A DNA stretch of 55,216 nt from Prochlorococcus sp. scB241_528N17 (GCA_000634735.1 JFLG01000082.1:1-55216); one strand, 5' to 3'. Shown: positions 5,937 through 13,105, counted from the first letter of the stretch. The notes: generated by a model not told the origin, from the letters alone. Translations and numbers: made by a program.

Positions 5937-6659
5937 TTATTCATATGTTTTTGAGGAATTTTCGAGTAATCTATTTAACTCCAAAAGTTCTTCTTTAGTA
6001 AGTTCTCTATATTTTCCTGTTGGCACGTCTAACTTAATATTGATAATTCTTACACGCTTTAATGATCTTACTTTATATCCTAAAGCCTCACACATTCTTC
6101 TAATCTGACGGTTAAGTCCCTGTGTGAGTATTATTTTAAAATTTCTTGGCCCCAATTGTTTTACGAAACAATTTTTAGTTATTGTGTCCAATATTTCAAC
6201 TCCATTACTCATACTTTGAATAAAGTCGCTATTAATAGGACGATTAACTTTTACGATATATTCTTTTTCATGATTATTTCTTGCTCTGAGAATTTTATTT
6301 ACGATATCTCCATCATTAGTTAACAAAATCAATCCTTCACTGAGCTTATCTAATCTTCCTATGGGGAAAATTCTTTTAGGATATTTAATGAAATCTATTA
6401 CATTATTAGGTTCTACTTTCCTATCTGTTGTGCAAACAATTCCTACAGGTTTATTAAAGGCTATGTATATGTTTTTTTGTCTCTTTGATTTTTCTATTCT
6501 TTGACCTTTAACTTCAACTTGGTCACTATCTTCTACTTTAGTTCCTATTTCTGGAATTTTGCCATTAATGGTTACCTTTCCTTCTAGGATTAATCTATCT
6601 GCTTCTCTCCTAGAACAATAACCGACTTCACTTAAATATTTATTTATTCTGGTAGCCAT
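5937..6659 (-). CDS. rluF: RluF-type 23S rRNA pseudouridine synthase
   Basis: 240 residues. An N-terminal S4 RNA-binding domain (RINKYLSEVGYCSRREADRL, 4-23; KVTINGK) is followed by the RsuA/RluB/E/F catalytic domain. The active-site loop GRLDKLSEGLILLTNDGD contains the catalytic Asp at 104. The segments LRARNNHEKEYIV and LTQGLNRQIRRMCEALGY match RluF more closely than RsuA. It converts a uridine in 23S rRNA (U2604 in E. coli) to pseudouridine. One GATCTAAAAT repeat copy lies 55 bp upstream of the start. Exact target in this organism is inferred. Confidence 0.9.
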   Translation of the reverse strand: MATRINKYLSEVGYCSRREADRLILEGKVTINGKIPEIGTKVEDSDQVEVKGQRIEKSKRQKNIYIAFNKPVGIVCTTDRKVEPNNVIDFIKYPKRIFPIGRLDKLSEGLILLTNDGDIVNKILRARNNHEKEYIVKVNRPINSDFIQSMSNGVEILDTITKNCFVKQLGPRNFKIILTQGLNRQIRRMCEALGYKVRSLKRVRIINIKLDVPTGKYRELTKEELLELNRLLENSSKTYE

Positions 6660-6713
6660 TTTATATGTTTCATCTTTATCTGCATTAAAAAAATAATTTA
6701 CTAATCTCCTAAT

Positions 6714-6733
6714 ATTTTAGATCGGGTGTCAAT
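6714..6733 (-). repeat. GATCTAAAAT repeat, copy 4
   Basis: Minus strand reads ATTGACACCCGATCTAAAAT; it ends about 55 bases before the rluF start and is followed by TTAGGAG. Confidence 0.55.
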
Positions 6734-6809
6734 TTTAGTTAACATTCTCATTATTGAGTTTCAGATTATTTTCATCAGTAATTTATACCGCACAGATCTA
6801 ACTCTCTTT

Positions 6810-7055
6810 TTAATTCCAATTTTTTTCAATTTTCCTCCATCCCTTAGAAAGTAATCTTTCATAAATTTCTCTAGCTAAATCTATTTCAACAGCAACTGTA
6901 TTTGTCATTACTGGTGGTTTGTTTCCTAATCCCCCCACTATTTTTCCAGTATCTATAAACATATATTCAAAAACTCCATCAATACTCTTATCGTTTTTCA
7001 TAAATCTTTTAACTTCTGATCTATTTGAATTAATCAACCAATAAGATTTAGCCAT
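6810..7055 (-). CDS. DUF1651-like protein
   Basis: 81 residues: KSYWLINSNRSEVKRF, a middle MFIDTGKIVG, PPVMTNTVAVEIDLAREIYE and the C-terminal signature RLLSKGWRKIEKNW. The helix ending 'L-x-x-x-G-W' recurs in the genes at 9575 and 21902 (LLEEGWKE, LHQKGWTE), a family common in marine picocyanobacteria. Function unknown. Upstream of rluF on the same strand with a 150-bp gap. Confidence 0.65.
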   Translation of the reverse strand: MAKSYWLINSNRSEVKRFMKNDKSIDGVFEYMFIDTGKIVGGLGNKPPVMTNTVAVEIDLAREIYERLLSKGWRKIEKNWN

Positions 7056-7087
7056 TAATCTAACCTTGGAATTAGTAAGTGTTCCAT

Positions 7088-7726
7088 TTAAAACAAACTC
7101 ATTTGATCAGTTTCTTTTTTCTTTACATCCTCTACTAGCCAACCATCAGGGGACCAACTCATCATGATTGCAAATAATCCTCTTAATTCATCTGCATCTT
7201 TGACTTGCTCTGTCCATTGTTCCTCATATCCATTAGGAACGATCACAGGCATGCGGTGATGTAAAGGTTTAATTAAATCATTTGGTTCAGTTGTTAAAAC
7301 GCAGCAACTCTCAAGTTCTGCTCCATCTGGTGAAGTCCACTTACTCCAAATTCCGCCCAACCAAAAAGTCTCATAATTCGATTTTCGAACACGATATTTT
7401 TTTTCAAAAAAACCGCTCGCAGGTATTAGGCACCTTTTATGTTTCCAACTTCCACTAAATAATTTTTTTTCTTCTACAGTTTCTGATCTTGCATTAAATG
7501 GTCTCGGTCTCTTTTTATCAAATGGATCTCTGGCCCAAGGAGAAATAAAGCCCCATGTCATAAAAGTAGTTTTAATTTTTCCTTCGTTTTTAATTACAAG
7601 AACAGGATCACTAGGTCTTATTAGACTTTGAGTATCATATTTAGAGTCAAGTCCAATTGGGTAGTCTTGTTTCAAAACCTTTGGCAACTTCTCAAATTTA
7701 GTTTTCAGCTCAAATCTTCCGCACAT
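7088..7726 (-). CDS. SRAP domain protein (HMCES/YedK family)
   Basis: 212 residues. The initiator Met is followed by Cys2 (MCGRFELK), the residue that forms a thiazolidine cross-link to abasic sites in single-stranded DNA. Other family marks are NARSETVEEKKLF, RCLIPASGFFEK, and HHRMPVI, which carry the conserved Asn, Glu and His. It shields abasic sites during replication and repair. Full length for the family. A repeat copy lies about 50 bp upstream. Distance of 33 bp to the DUF1651-like gene suggests cotranscription. Confidence 0.93.
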   Translation of the reverse strand: MCGRFELKTKFEKLPKVLKQDYPIGLDSKYDTQSLIRPSDPVLVIKNEGKIKTTFMTWGFISPWARDPFDKKRPRPFNARSETVEEKKLFSGSWKHKRCLIPASGFFEKKYRVRKSNYETFWLGGIWSKWTSPDGAELESCCVLTTEPNDLIKPLHHRMPVIVPNGYEEQWTEQVKDADELRGLFAIMMSWSPDGWLVEDVKKKETDQMSLF

Positions 7727-7776
7727 TGATTTTTAAAATATTCTTAAAACTCACTTTAAAAAAAACAGTAAATTTA

Positions 7777-7800
7777 CCTTATTTTAGATCTACTTTCAGT
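7777..7800 (-). repeat. GATCTAAAAT repeat, copy 5
   Basis: Minus strand reads ACTGAAAGTAGATCTAAAAT then AAGG. It keeps the core and the AAGG tail but not TTGACA; it lies about 50 bases before the SRAP gene. Confidence 0.5.
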
Positions 7801-7918
7801 TTTCTCAAATAAATAACAATTTTTTGATCGTAGAAAGTTTTTTATCCAAATAATTAAAAGAAAATATAGATATTGAAAAGCTTCCTCAAATTTAATTTGA
7901 ATGTTTCAAACTTGAATT

Positions 7919-8065
7919 ATGACAGATCCTATTCTTTATTTATCTATGTTATTAGGTCTTGGGGGAGTTTATGTATTAATCTCTTCCTTCCATGATGATG
8001 ACGATGGTGATGATGATGGAGAAAAATATATTTATAATCTCGAACAAACTTTTTTAGCAAGATAG
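7919..8065 (+). CDS. Small membrane protein with aspartate run
   Basis: 48 residues: MTDPILYLSMLLGLGGVYVL forms one membrane helix, then SSFHDDDDGDDDGE, a very acidic stretch, and a short tail (KYIYNLEQTFLAR). The acidic run is encoded by a GAT-rich simple repeat (7993-8021). The helix-then-acidic design recurs in the 37-residue gene at 10111. The acidic stretch could bind cations; this is inference. No named family. Confidence 0.6.
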   Translation: MTDPILYLSMLLGLGGVYVLISSFHDDDDGDDDGEKYIYNLEQTFLAR

Positions 8066-8313
8066 TTGATTTGTTTATAAAAACATTATCCATAAAAAGT
8101 TTCTCTCAAAAAATAGGTTATTACTGAAAATAGTTTTATAAGAGTAACGGAAATATTGATTTTATTTTTAAAATATACTCGACCATTATATTTATTTTTA
8201 AATTAAGTTGTTGGTCCTCTATCCGTATATGTTTGTGCCTTAAACCGTACATTTTTATTAGTCGATTAATAAGCATGCCTAGTTAGAACTTAGTGGTAAC
8301 AGAGATAAATTAA

Positions 8314-8499
8314 ATGCCTTCAACACCAATAAAATCTTGTAATAAATATGTGTTGAGTTACAAAGATTCAACAAACAAGACACATGAAGTTGGCTTCTAC
8401 GCGCGCGATGCATACGATTGCCTAATGCTTGCGAGAGAATTCAACACTTACGTACATGACAATCCAGGATCTGTAATCAGAATCCAACAAAAATTTTGA
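8314..8499 (+). CDS. Conserved small protein
   Basis: 61 residues: a polar start, YVLSYKDSTNKTHEVGFYARDAY (25-47 region: strand, then E-V-G-F-Y-A-R-D-A-Y-D-C-L), a helix LMLAREFNTYV and a last strand SVIRIQQKF. It has normal codon use and a small beta-alpha-beta layout. The next gene begins 11 bp after its stop, so the two form an operon. Similar short proteins are common in marine picocyanobacteria; no function is known. Confidence 0.7.
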   Translation: MPSTPIKSCNKYVLSYKDSTNKTHEVGFYARDAYDCLMLAREFNTYVHDNPGSVIRIQQKF

Positions 8500-8510
8500 G
8501 GAAATTAATT

Positions 8511-8675
8511 ATGAATTTAAAAAGATCACCATTCGCAATTCAAGATAAAAATGCAAGAGATCTTGATAATGCAAAAGATTATCCAACAATTGCAGATTTA
8601 ATGAGAGAACAGAAAGTTCCACAAGATTACGCAAATACAGTTCACCATCGTAGAGATTTAGACTCTCTCGGTTAG
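8511..8675 (+). CDS. Small hydrophilic protein, second gene of pair
   Basis: 54 residues, highly charged: NLKRSPFAIQDKNARDLDNA, then YPTIADLMREQKVPQDYA and a tail HHRRDLDSLG. Preceded by a good purine-rich ribosome binding site (GAGGAAATTA) after the stop of the upstream gene. No membrane segment and no known family. Confidence 0.6.
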   Translation: MNLKRSPFAIQDKNARDLDNAKDYPTIADLMREQKVPQDYANTVHHRRDLDSLG

Positions 8676-8741
8676 TTTAAGAATGACTATTTAATAATTT
8701 TCAAAAATTATCGATTATGATTAACGTGTTATAAGATTAAT

Positions 8742-8909
8742 TCATAAGTTAATCTTTTCTTCGTGAAGTTTTTTTTTAAGCTCTATGGGCATATATGCAA
8801 TATCTTTTTTTATTGCATTAATTGCATCTCTATACTTTTCAGGTTCAGCTAAAAGCATTTTTATTAAATTGTATTGACTTTCAATTTCTTCAGAAGAAAA
8901 TTTTCCCAT
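8742..8909 (-). CDS. Small helical hypothetical protein
   Basis: 55 residues, mainly helical: GKFSSEEIESQYNLIKMLL, AEPEKYRDAINAIKKDIAYM, ending ELKKKLHEEKINL. Hydrophilic and probably cytoplasmic. Unrecognised. It is a separate minus-strand unit about 60 bp upstream (in its own direction downstream) of the DUF3303-like gene at 8969. Confidence 0.55.
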   Translation of the reverse strand: MGKFSSEEIESQYNLIKMLLAEPEKYRDAINAIKKDIAYMPIELKKKLHEEKINL

Positions 8910-8968
8910 AAAAATATGTAGTACCCTTTTATATTAAATCATCAGTCAAACATGCAAAACATTAACTA

Positions 8969-9280
8969 TTAGTTGGAGGCTGCTGCGATTTCTTTATGGA
9001 CGGAAAGAAATTCTTTATCAGTTAGAACTGGTGTGACTTCTATTTCTACGCCAAAATTATCGACCCAGATACTACTCCATTTCCAAATGTTCTGATGATT
9101 TGAAGATTCAACTATTGCCCAACCATTAGCTCCCTCAGGATTTACTACTCGATTAAGAACTTTAAACCCATCAAATTCATCACCTTCGCATCCTCCTTCA
9201 ACAAAACCCGCAAAAGCTTCGGCCCCTTGCATATGACTTTCTTGATCTGGAAACTGCCAGTGAACGATGTAAGTTTGCAT
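8969..9280 (-). CDS. DUF3303-like protein (paralogue 3)
   Basis: 103 residues, third local member of the family: TYIVHWQFPDQESHMQGAEA, an acidic insertion (EGGCEGDEFDGF) not in the other two, the central strand GANGWAIVESSN, the helix HQNIWKWSSIWVDNF and the last strand VEIEVTPVLTD. The family trace (YIVHW at the N-terminus, G-W-A-I-V in the centre) matches 4651 and 5127. Function unknown. The upstream gap carries a large structured leader on the opposite strand. Confidence 0.65.
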   Translation of the reverse strand: MQTYIVHWQFPDQESHMQGAEAFAGFVEGGCEGDEFDGFKVLNRVVNPEGANGWAIVESSNHQNIWKWSSIWVDNFGVEIEVTPVLTDKEFLSVHKEIAAASN

Positions 9281-9404
9281 TATTAAAACTATTTTTTTAA
9301 TTATTAATTATTAAATTTAAAAATTAAATAAAAAGTTTTTAAACACTAATTAAAAAGGGCTAAAGCCTAAAAGGAAAAATAGCAAAAAAAAAGACTCTTA
9401 CGAG

Positions 9405-9574
9405 CCTAGGTGATGGGGACTCCTATAATGACAAATTAAACAGAAACAAACAACCCCATCAATAGGTAATTTTAAATACTTACAAACACCATATGTAGTG
9501 CTAAGATTTTAAAAAGGCTGGGTGATGGGGATTATCCCGCTTTTTGATTGGGGCGAAGCTAACGCCCTTTTTTT
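9405..9574 (+). promoter_or_regulatory. Candidate structured leader RNA with competing arms
   Basis: GATGGGG (9412-9418) pairs perfectly with CCCCATC (9454-9460), and CCTA (9405-9408) with TAGG (9463-9466) extends the stem. An identical 11-nt arm GGTGATGGGGA occurs again at 9521-9531 and could take the same CCCCATC, so two alternative folds exist. The second arm is followed by GGGATTATCCC and five T, and then by a strong terminator touching the ATG of the DUF1651-like gene at 9575. This is the architecture of an attenuator or riboswitch-like leader, or a separate small RNA ending at 9574. It matches no riboswitch I know. Confidence 0.5.
9550..9574 (+). terminator. Terminator abutting start codon
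   Basis: GGGCG (9551-9555), a 7-nt loop and CGCCC (9563-9567) followed by seven T ending at the base before ATG 9575. Confidence 0.7.
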
Positions 9575-9823
9575 ATGGAAAAATTTACTTTAATCAATAA
9601 TGCCAGATCTAGGATTAAAGTATTTGAACCTTTTGATGATAGTTCTAAGAACCCTTCTAGGATTAATGCAATTTTAATCTCTTATGGTTGTTTGCTTAAG
9701 CGATCAAGTAAGCCAATTATGAAAGGCTCTAGGGTTGAATCTATCGAAAAAGCGAGAAAAGAATATAAAAAACTATTAGAAGAAGGGTGGAAAGAAACTT
9801 ATCGATTCAACAGTTTTTTTTAA
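9575..9823 (+). CDS. DUF1651-like protein
   Basis: 82 residues: EKFTLINNARSRIKVFEPF, a middle INAILISYGCLLKRSSKPIM and the family C-terminus ARKEYKKLLEEGWKETYRF. Related to the genes at 6810 and 21902. Its ATG follows a terminator T-run with no room for a ribosome binding site, so expression probably depends on read-through, a leaderless transcript, or transcription that starts inside the hairpin. Function unknown. Confidence 0.65.
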   Translation: MEKFTLINNARSRIKVFEPFDDSSKNPSRINAILISYGCLLKRSSKPIMKGSRVESIEKARKEYKKLLEEGWKETYRFNSFF

Positions 9824-9909
9824 AAAAAAATGGTGAATAGGTACTTTACCTAAAATTTGACATTATTAAAAATTAATTGCTAGATAAGCTTCAGAATGGA
9901 AGATTGATC

Positions 9910-10077
9910 ATGAAAAATGAAATTTATTCAAATATTAAAGATTCAGATGCTTTGGAAAGTTTTTTTGAATGTATAACTTCTTGTAGCATCAATAGTGAGG
10001 GGGTAGATTGTACAACAGCATGTTATGTAAAACATTTAGAACCAAACAATATCGATTACCCTTTAAAATTTTCATAA
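9910..10077 (+). CDS. Small Cys-rich hypothetical protein
   Basis: From the ATG at 9910 this is 55 residues: KNEIYSNIKDSDALESFFE, CITSCSINSEGVDCTTACYV, then KHLEPNNIDYPLKFS. Four Cys in a 16-residue span (C-x3-C-x9-C-x3-C) suggest a disulphide pair or a metal site, like a small helical hairpin. A longer TTG start at 9877 exists but adds an unlikely sequence. No family name can be given. Confidence 0.55.
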   Translation: MKNEIYSNIKDSDALESFFECITSCSINSEGVDCTTACYVKHLEPNNIDYPLKFS

Positions 10078-10110
10078 GCAAAGCTTATTGATAATTGTTA
10101 TATTTCATTG

Positions 10111-10224
10111 ATGTTATTTCCTCCTCCTCAAGTTATTTTTGGTCTATTGCTTTTATCTATAGCAGTCGTTCTTATCTGGGATATTAGATACAATCCTTTT
10201 GGAGAAGACGAAGACGGAATTTAA
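10111..10224 (+). CDS. Small membrane protein with acidic tail
   Basis: 37 residues: MLFPPPQVIFGLLLLSIAVV and LIWDIRYNPFGEDEDGI. One helix with a P-P-P-Q start and an acidic end. The sequence LPSPQIAIGLLLISIGIVV of the gene at 52957 is clearly related, and the gene at 7919 shares the design. Convergent with the minus-strand gene whose stop is 3 bp away. Confidence 0.6.
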   Translation: MLFPPPQVIFGLLLLSIAVVLIWDIRYNPFGEDEDGI

Positions 10225-10227
10225 TCT

Positions 10228-10344
10228 TCAACTAGGAAGCTGATTTGTAGGTGGTGCGTGAAATTGCCGTTTTTTTCTTTTGAGTCTTTTGTAAGCAACT
10301 AAAGAGCCCAATAATAACAATGTAATAGCTATTGAGTTAACCAT
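10228..10344 (-). CDS. Small membrane protein, basic tail
   Basis: 38 residues: VNSIAITLLLLGSLVAYKR gives one membrane helix, followed by a strongly basic stretch (KRLKRKKRQF) and a Pro-rich end HAPPTNQLPS. Positive-inside topology puts the tail in the cytoplasm or stroma side. Unrecognised. The bordering region 10345-10500 holds nothing I can identify. Confidence 0.55.
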   Translation of the reverse strand: MVNSIAITLLLLGSLVAYKRLKRKKRQFHAPPTNQLPS

Positions 10345-10500
10345 ATCAAGTAGTTTTATATATATAAAAACAAATATGTTCTGAATATCAATGACTAAAG
10401 TTATTTTTTCAAAAAGTGATAAATTAAAGACTAATTTTTAATATTTAGCTTTTTTCATTAGGGACCTAAACAACCAAAAGAAATTACTATGCAATAAGAA

Positions 10501-10605
10501 TCACTTTTTCTTATTTCTCATTTGATATTGCAGAACAGCTTTTAGGTGTTGTACTTCTTTTTCTAAAGTCTCAATTCTTTTTTCTAGTTCTTCATTGGTT
10601 GCCAT
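10501..10605 (-). CDS. SlyX-like short coiled-coil protein
   Basis: 34 residues: MATNEELEKRIETLEKEVQH, then LKAVLQYQMRNKKK. A clean heptad pattern with L or I every 3-4 residues marks a leucine-zipper helix as in SlyX proteins, though shorter. Probably a homodimer. Function unknown. Confidence 0.55.
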   Translation of the reverse strand: MATNEELEKRIETLEKEVQHLKAVLQYQMRNKKK

Positions 10606-10749
10606 ATTTTTTGAGATAAACTCCTTAGTATTTATACTATTAAAAAAGCGACTTGTTTCTCATAGTAAATGTTTTATAAGTAATAGAACCTATTGATGTG
10701 CATAATCTCTCTAGATAAATTATGGAGAGTATAAATTTAGGGGTAATTT

Positions 10750-10893
10750 ATGAGTGGAGATTATGAGACACTAGAAATAAATCAACCTAAAATTACATAT
10801 TTGCAGAAAAGATCCGAAAATAATACAGAATGGTTAGATGAATTAATCAACCAAATTGAAGATATGAAAAACAATATATCCAAATCTGCTTAA
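10750..10893 (+). CDS. Small hydrophilic protein, first gene of operon
   Basis: 47 residues, acidic and helical: SGDYETLEINQPKITYLQK, ENNTEWLDELINQIEDMK, ending NNISKSA. Its stop overlaps the next start (TAATG). It begins a run of seven plus-strand genes with overlaps or short gaps (10750-12775) that leads into the MauE/DUF411 genes. The upstream TATTGATGTGCATAATCTC region contains a possible -10 box (CATAAT). Confidence 0.6.
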   Translation: MSGDYETLEINQPKITYLQKRSENNTEWLDELINQIEDMKNNISKSA

Positions 10894-11009
10894 TGACAGA
10901 AAAAGAGTTGAAGGAATTAGAGAAATTTGCAAAAGAAAATGGATACAATGACGAGTTAAAAGATATATATTTAAGGGAAGTTATTGACAGAAATAAAGAA
11001 TACGAATGA
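10893..11009 (+). CDS. Small charged helical protein, second gene of operon
   Basis: 38 residues: TEKELKELEKFAKENGYND then ELKDIYLREVIDRNKEYE. Strongly charged, amphipathic helix, resembling a short adaptor or antitoxin-like peptide only in composition. Start and stop overlap both neighbours (TAATG before, ATGA after), good evidence that it is translated. Confidence 0.6.
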   Translation: MTEKELKELEKFAKENGYNDELKDIYLREVIDRNKEYE

Positions 11010-11236
11010 GATCAAATTTTCGACCAAATATTCGACTAGCTACAAACATTCTTTTAGTTATTGGTACTTTTGCTATTGCTTTAAAGATTGCTCCAATAGC
11101 AATGGTATATCAGGAAAAAAAATTATGTATTAAATATTTAAAACATCAAATAGATAGAGACAAACTTATCAAAAGACTAAAAATAGTTAAACAAGGAAAT
11201 CCATCTAGTATTTGTGACTCTATCCTTAAAAGTTAA
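11006..11236 (+). CDS. Membrane-anchored hypothetical protein, third gene of operon
   Basis: 76 residues: RSNFRPNIRLATN precedes one hydrophobic helix (ILLVIGTFAIALKIAPIAMV, about 15-34), then a basic helix (YLKHQIDRDKLIKRLKIVK) and an end with GNPSSICDSILKS. Translation is coupled to the previous gene by an ATGA overlap, and the next starts 3 bp after its stop. No family is recognised. Confidence 0.6.
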   Translation: MRSNFRPNIRLATNILLVIGTFAIALKIAPIAMVYQEKKLCIKYLKHQIDRDKLIKRLKIVKQGNPSSICDSILKS

Positions 11237-11238
11237 AA

Positions 11239-11691
11239 ATGAAGGTTAAGTCATTTATCCCCTTAATTGCAGTTTTTGGTACTTCATTTCTCATAACCAT
11301 TTCATTGCTTAAAAGTTTCCAAATTTTTATGGGGATATCAATTTGTCTTTTAGCGATGCTCAAGCTCATGGATATTGAAGCTTTTGGAACAAGTTATAAG
11401 AAATATGATTTACTATCGTCTAAATTTGATGGCTGGATATATATTTATCCTTTTTGCGAATTATTAATTGGAATAAGTTTTCTTAATTCTTCACCACCCT
11501 TTTTAATTATTTTTATTGCCCTAATTTTAGGAATTTCTGGAATGATTTCAATATTTAAGGCTGTTTATTTGGATAAATTAAAATTAAATTGTGCATGTAT
11601 TGGTGGATATGCAAAAACTCCTTTGGGAATTATTAGTTTTATCGAAAATCTTTTAATGGCAATTATGAGTATCTTAATTTTGATTAAATAG
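11239..11691 (+). CDS. MauE/DoxX-like membrane protein
   Basis: 150 residues with four hydrophobic segments (about 7-40, 66-84, 88-106, 126-148). The stretch LKLMDIEAFGTSYKKYD followed by YPFCELLIGISFL is the pattern of MauE/DoxX-like proteins, and LNCACIGGYAKTPLG carries a Cys pair. Relatives help form disulphides or handle redox-sensitive or metal proteins in the periplasm. It precedes a DUF411 metal-binding candidate, so the two likely cooperate (inference). Inner membrane. Confidence 0.65.
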   Translation: MKVKSFIPLIAVFGTSFLITISLLKSFQIFMGISICLLAMLKLMDIEAFGTSYKKYDLLSSKFDGWIYIYPFCELLIGISFLNSSPPFLIIFIALILGISGMISIFKAVYLDKLKLNCACIGGYAKTPLGIISFIENLLMAIMSILILIK

Positions 11692-11737
11692 CGATTTAAT
11701 AAATTTTCATTTATTGTTAATTTGAATATTAAATTTA

Positions 11738-12271
11738 ATGGTCGTAATTAGTATGGCACTTAATAAATTTTTTATAAAAAGAGGATTTTTAAATTATCTA
11801 GTTTTTTCTGGAATTCTTTTTACAAATATAATTAATCCAAATAAGAGTATTGCTTTAACTCAAGAAAATATAGATATCCCAAAAGTTGTTTCTTACAGAT
11901 CAGCATCATGTGGTTGTTGCAAAAAATGGATCAATCATTTAAGAGATAATGGATTAGAAGTTGTTGATAATATAGTTAAGGATGTTTCAGTAATTAAAAA
12001 CCAATATCAAATTCCTAATAATCTGAGATCATGTCACTCTGCTCAAATAGCTAACTATACGATTGAAGGACATGTCCCGGTTGAATCAATCAATAAACTT
12101 TTTAGAGAAAAACCAAATATCAATGGGATAGCAGTTCCGGGGATGCCATTTGGCTCTCCAGGGATGGAAATACATTCTCACGACTCGCACTCTCATGATT
12201 ATGAGAACTACAATGTAGTTTCATTTAGTAAAACTGGCAAAACAAAAATATTTGATAAAATCTCTCCTTAA
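11738..12271 (+). CDS. DUF411 family, probable metal-binding secreted protein
   Basis: 177 residues. An N-terminal basic-hydrophobic segment (1-40) is a signal peptide or anchor. The DUF411 core follows: VVSYRSASCGCCKKWINHL with C58, C60 and C61, NNLRSCHSAQI (C99, H100), GHVPVESINKL and INGIAVPGMPFGSPGMEI. A His/Asp-rich loop (HSHDSHSHDY) adds metal ligands. DUF411 proteins are encoded with copper-resistance genes in many bacteria. ATG 11753 is an alternative start. Periplasmic, perhaps membrane-bound; copper specificity is inferred from the family. Confidence 0.85.
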   Translation: MVVISMALNKFFIKRGFLNYLVFSGILFTNIINPNKSIALTQENIDIPKVVSYRSASCGCCKKWINHLRDNGLEVVDNIVKDVSVIKNQYQIPNNLRSCHSAQIANYTIEGHVPVESINKLFREKPNINGIAVPGMPFGSPGMEIHSHDSHSHDYENYNVVSFSKTGKTKIFDKISP

Positions 12272-12292
12272 TAAAAATACTTATTTGAAATA

Positions 12293-12514
12293 ATGCATAT
12301 TTTTCTTAGAAATTTTAAATTTTTTATTTTTTTATCTTACTTATCTCTAAATTTCAATAGTTATTCTCTTGCACATATGAGGGGTACATTTCTTTCCGAA
12401 GAGGAAGCCGAAAACAAATCTTTAGAACTTGGCTGCGAAGGAATTCATAAGAATCAAGATAAATGGATGCCATGCAAAAACGAAAAAGAATTACATATCT
12501 ATTTGAGGAAATAG
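12293..12514 (+). CDS. DUF3721-like secreted protein
   Basis: 73 residues: a signal peptide (FKFFIFLSYLSLNFNSYSLA, about 8-27) then HMRGTFLSEEEAENKSLELG and CEGIHKNQDKWMPC. The C-E-G-x-H...D-K-W-M-P-C motif equals C-K-G-A-H...D-K-W-M-P-C in the gene at 1992. Location after DUF411 and before a PepSY-like gene, 0 bp away, suggests a shared periplasmic metal-related role (inference). Confidence 0.7.
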   Translation: MHIFLRNFKFFIFLSYLSLNFNSYSLAHMRGTFLSEEEAENKSLELGCEGIHKNQDKWMPCKNEKELHIYLRK

Positions 12515-12775
12515 ATGGAAAAATTAAAAACAAATCAAAGAAAAATTCACAGAAAAATAACCACAATTTCAGTAATCCCCCTACTAATTACTATTGTGTC
12601 TGGGACTATTTATAGTATTCTTCAACCCTTAGGAGTAGATGCTTTTTGGTTAATAAAATGGCATACGGGTAATTTTGGCATTATTAATTTGCAACCTTTT
12701 TACTCAATATTTCTTGGTATAGCTTCAATAATCTCAATAATATCTGGCGTTAAACTATTACAAAAAAAATCTTAG
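12515..12775 (+). CDS. PepSY-type transmembrane protein, short
   Basis: 86 residues: QRKIHRKITTISVIPLLIT carries the HR-x-x-x-x-x-x-x-P-L-L pattern of PepSY-associated membrane helices, followed by VSGTIYSILQPLG, then WLIKWHTGNFG and a second helix SIFLGIASIISIISGVKLL. Such proteins often occur with metal or iron-uptake reductases. Starts immediately after the DUF3721 stop (no gap). Last gene of the operon. Confidence 0.65.
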   Translation: MEKLKTNQRKIHRKITTISVIPLLITIVSGTIYSILQPLGVDAFWLIKWHTGNFGIINLQPFYSIFLGIASIISIISGVKLLQKKS

Positions 12776-12803
12776 ATATATTCTAAGACAAGCCAAAATC
12801 TAA

Positions 12804-13001
12804 CTAATTAATACTATTTGCGCCCCCACTTACTAAGAAAATTATCGCTCCTAGTGCCATTGTTGCTACACCCATATAAGGGTATTTCTTAATTCTTGAT
12901 TTAGTAATTGGAAGCCATGAAAGGTATCTATCAGATTTATTTAATTCATTTTTTTGTCTAGGTGGCAATCCTAATTCTTCTCTTCTTTTAGCTTCGCCCA
13001 T
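12804..13001 (-). CDS. DUF2839-like membrane protein
   Basis: 65 residues from the Met of MGEAKRREELGLPPRQK, the family signature also seen at 15205. A charged linker (NELNKSDRY...RIKKYPYM) leads to one C-terminal membrane helix (GVATMALGAIIFLVSG). A longer start at 13025 adds MIHKQLKI but the conserved MGEAKRR start is preferred. Function unknown; conserved in cyanobacteria. Confidence 0.8.
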   Translation of the reverse strand: MGEAKRREELGLPPRQKNELNKSDRYLSWLPITKSRIKKYPYMGVATMALGAIIFLVSGGANSIN

Positions 13002-13105
13002 AATTTTAAGTTGTTTATGTATCAATATTAAAAATTATGTTCTACACCTGCGAGTTAACTTTATTAAAAACAGATGCTCTTCTAGATAAACAAATTATTT
13101 AAAAT

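Noticed and set aside
5833..6108. Plus-strand hydrophobic frame
   Set aside because: Mostly antisense to rluF; hydrophobicity is a by-product of the codon pattern on the other strand.
7993..8021. GAT-rich tract as a microsatellite of interest
   Set aside because: It encodes the acidic run of a small gene; no evidence of length variation from one sequence.
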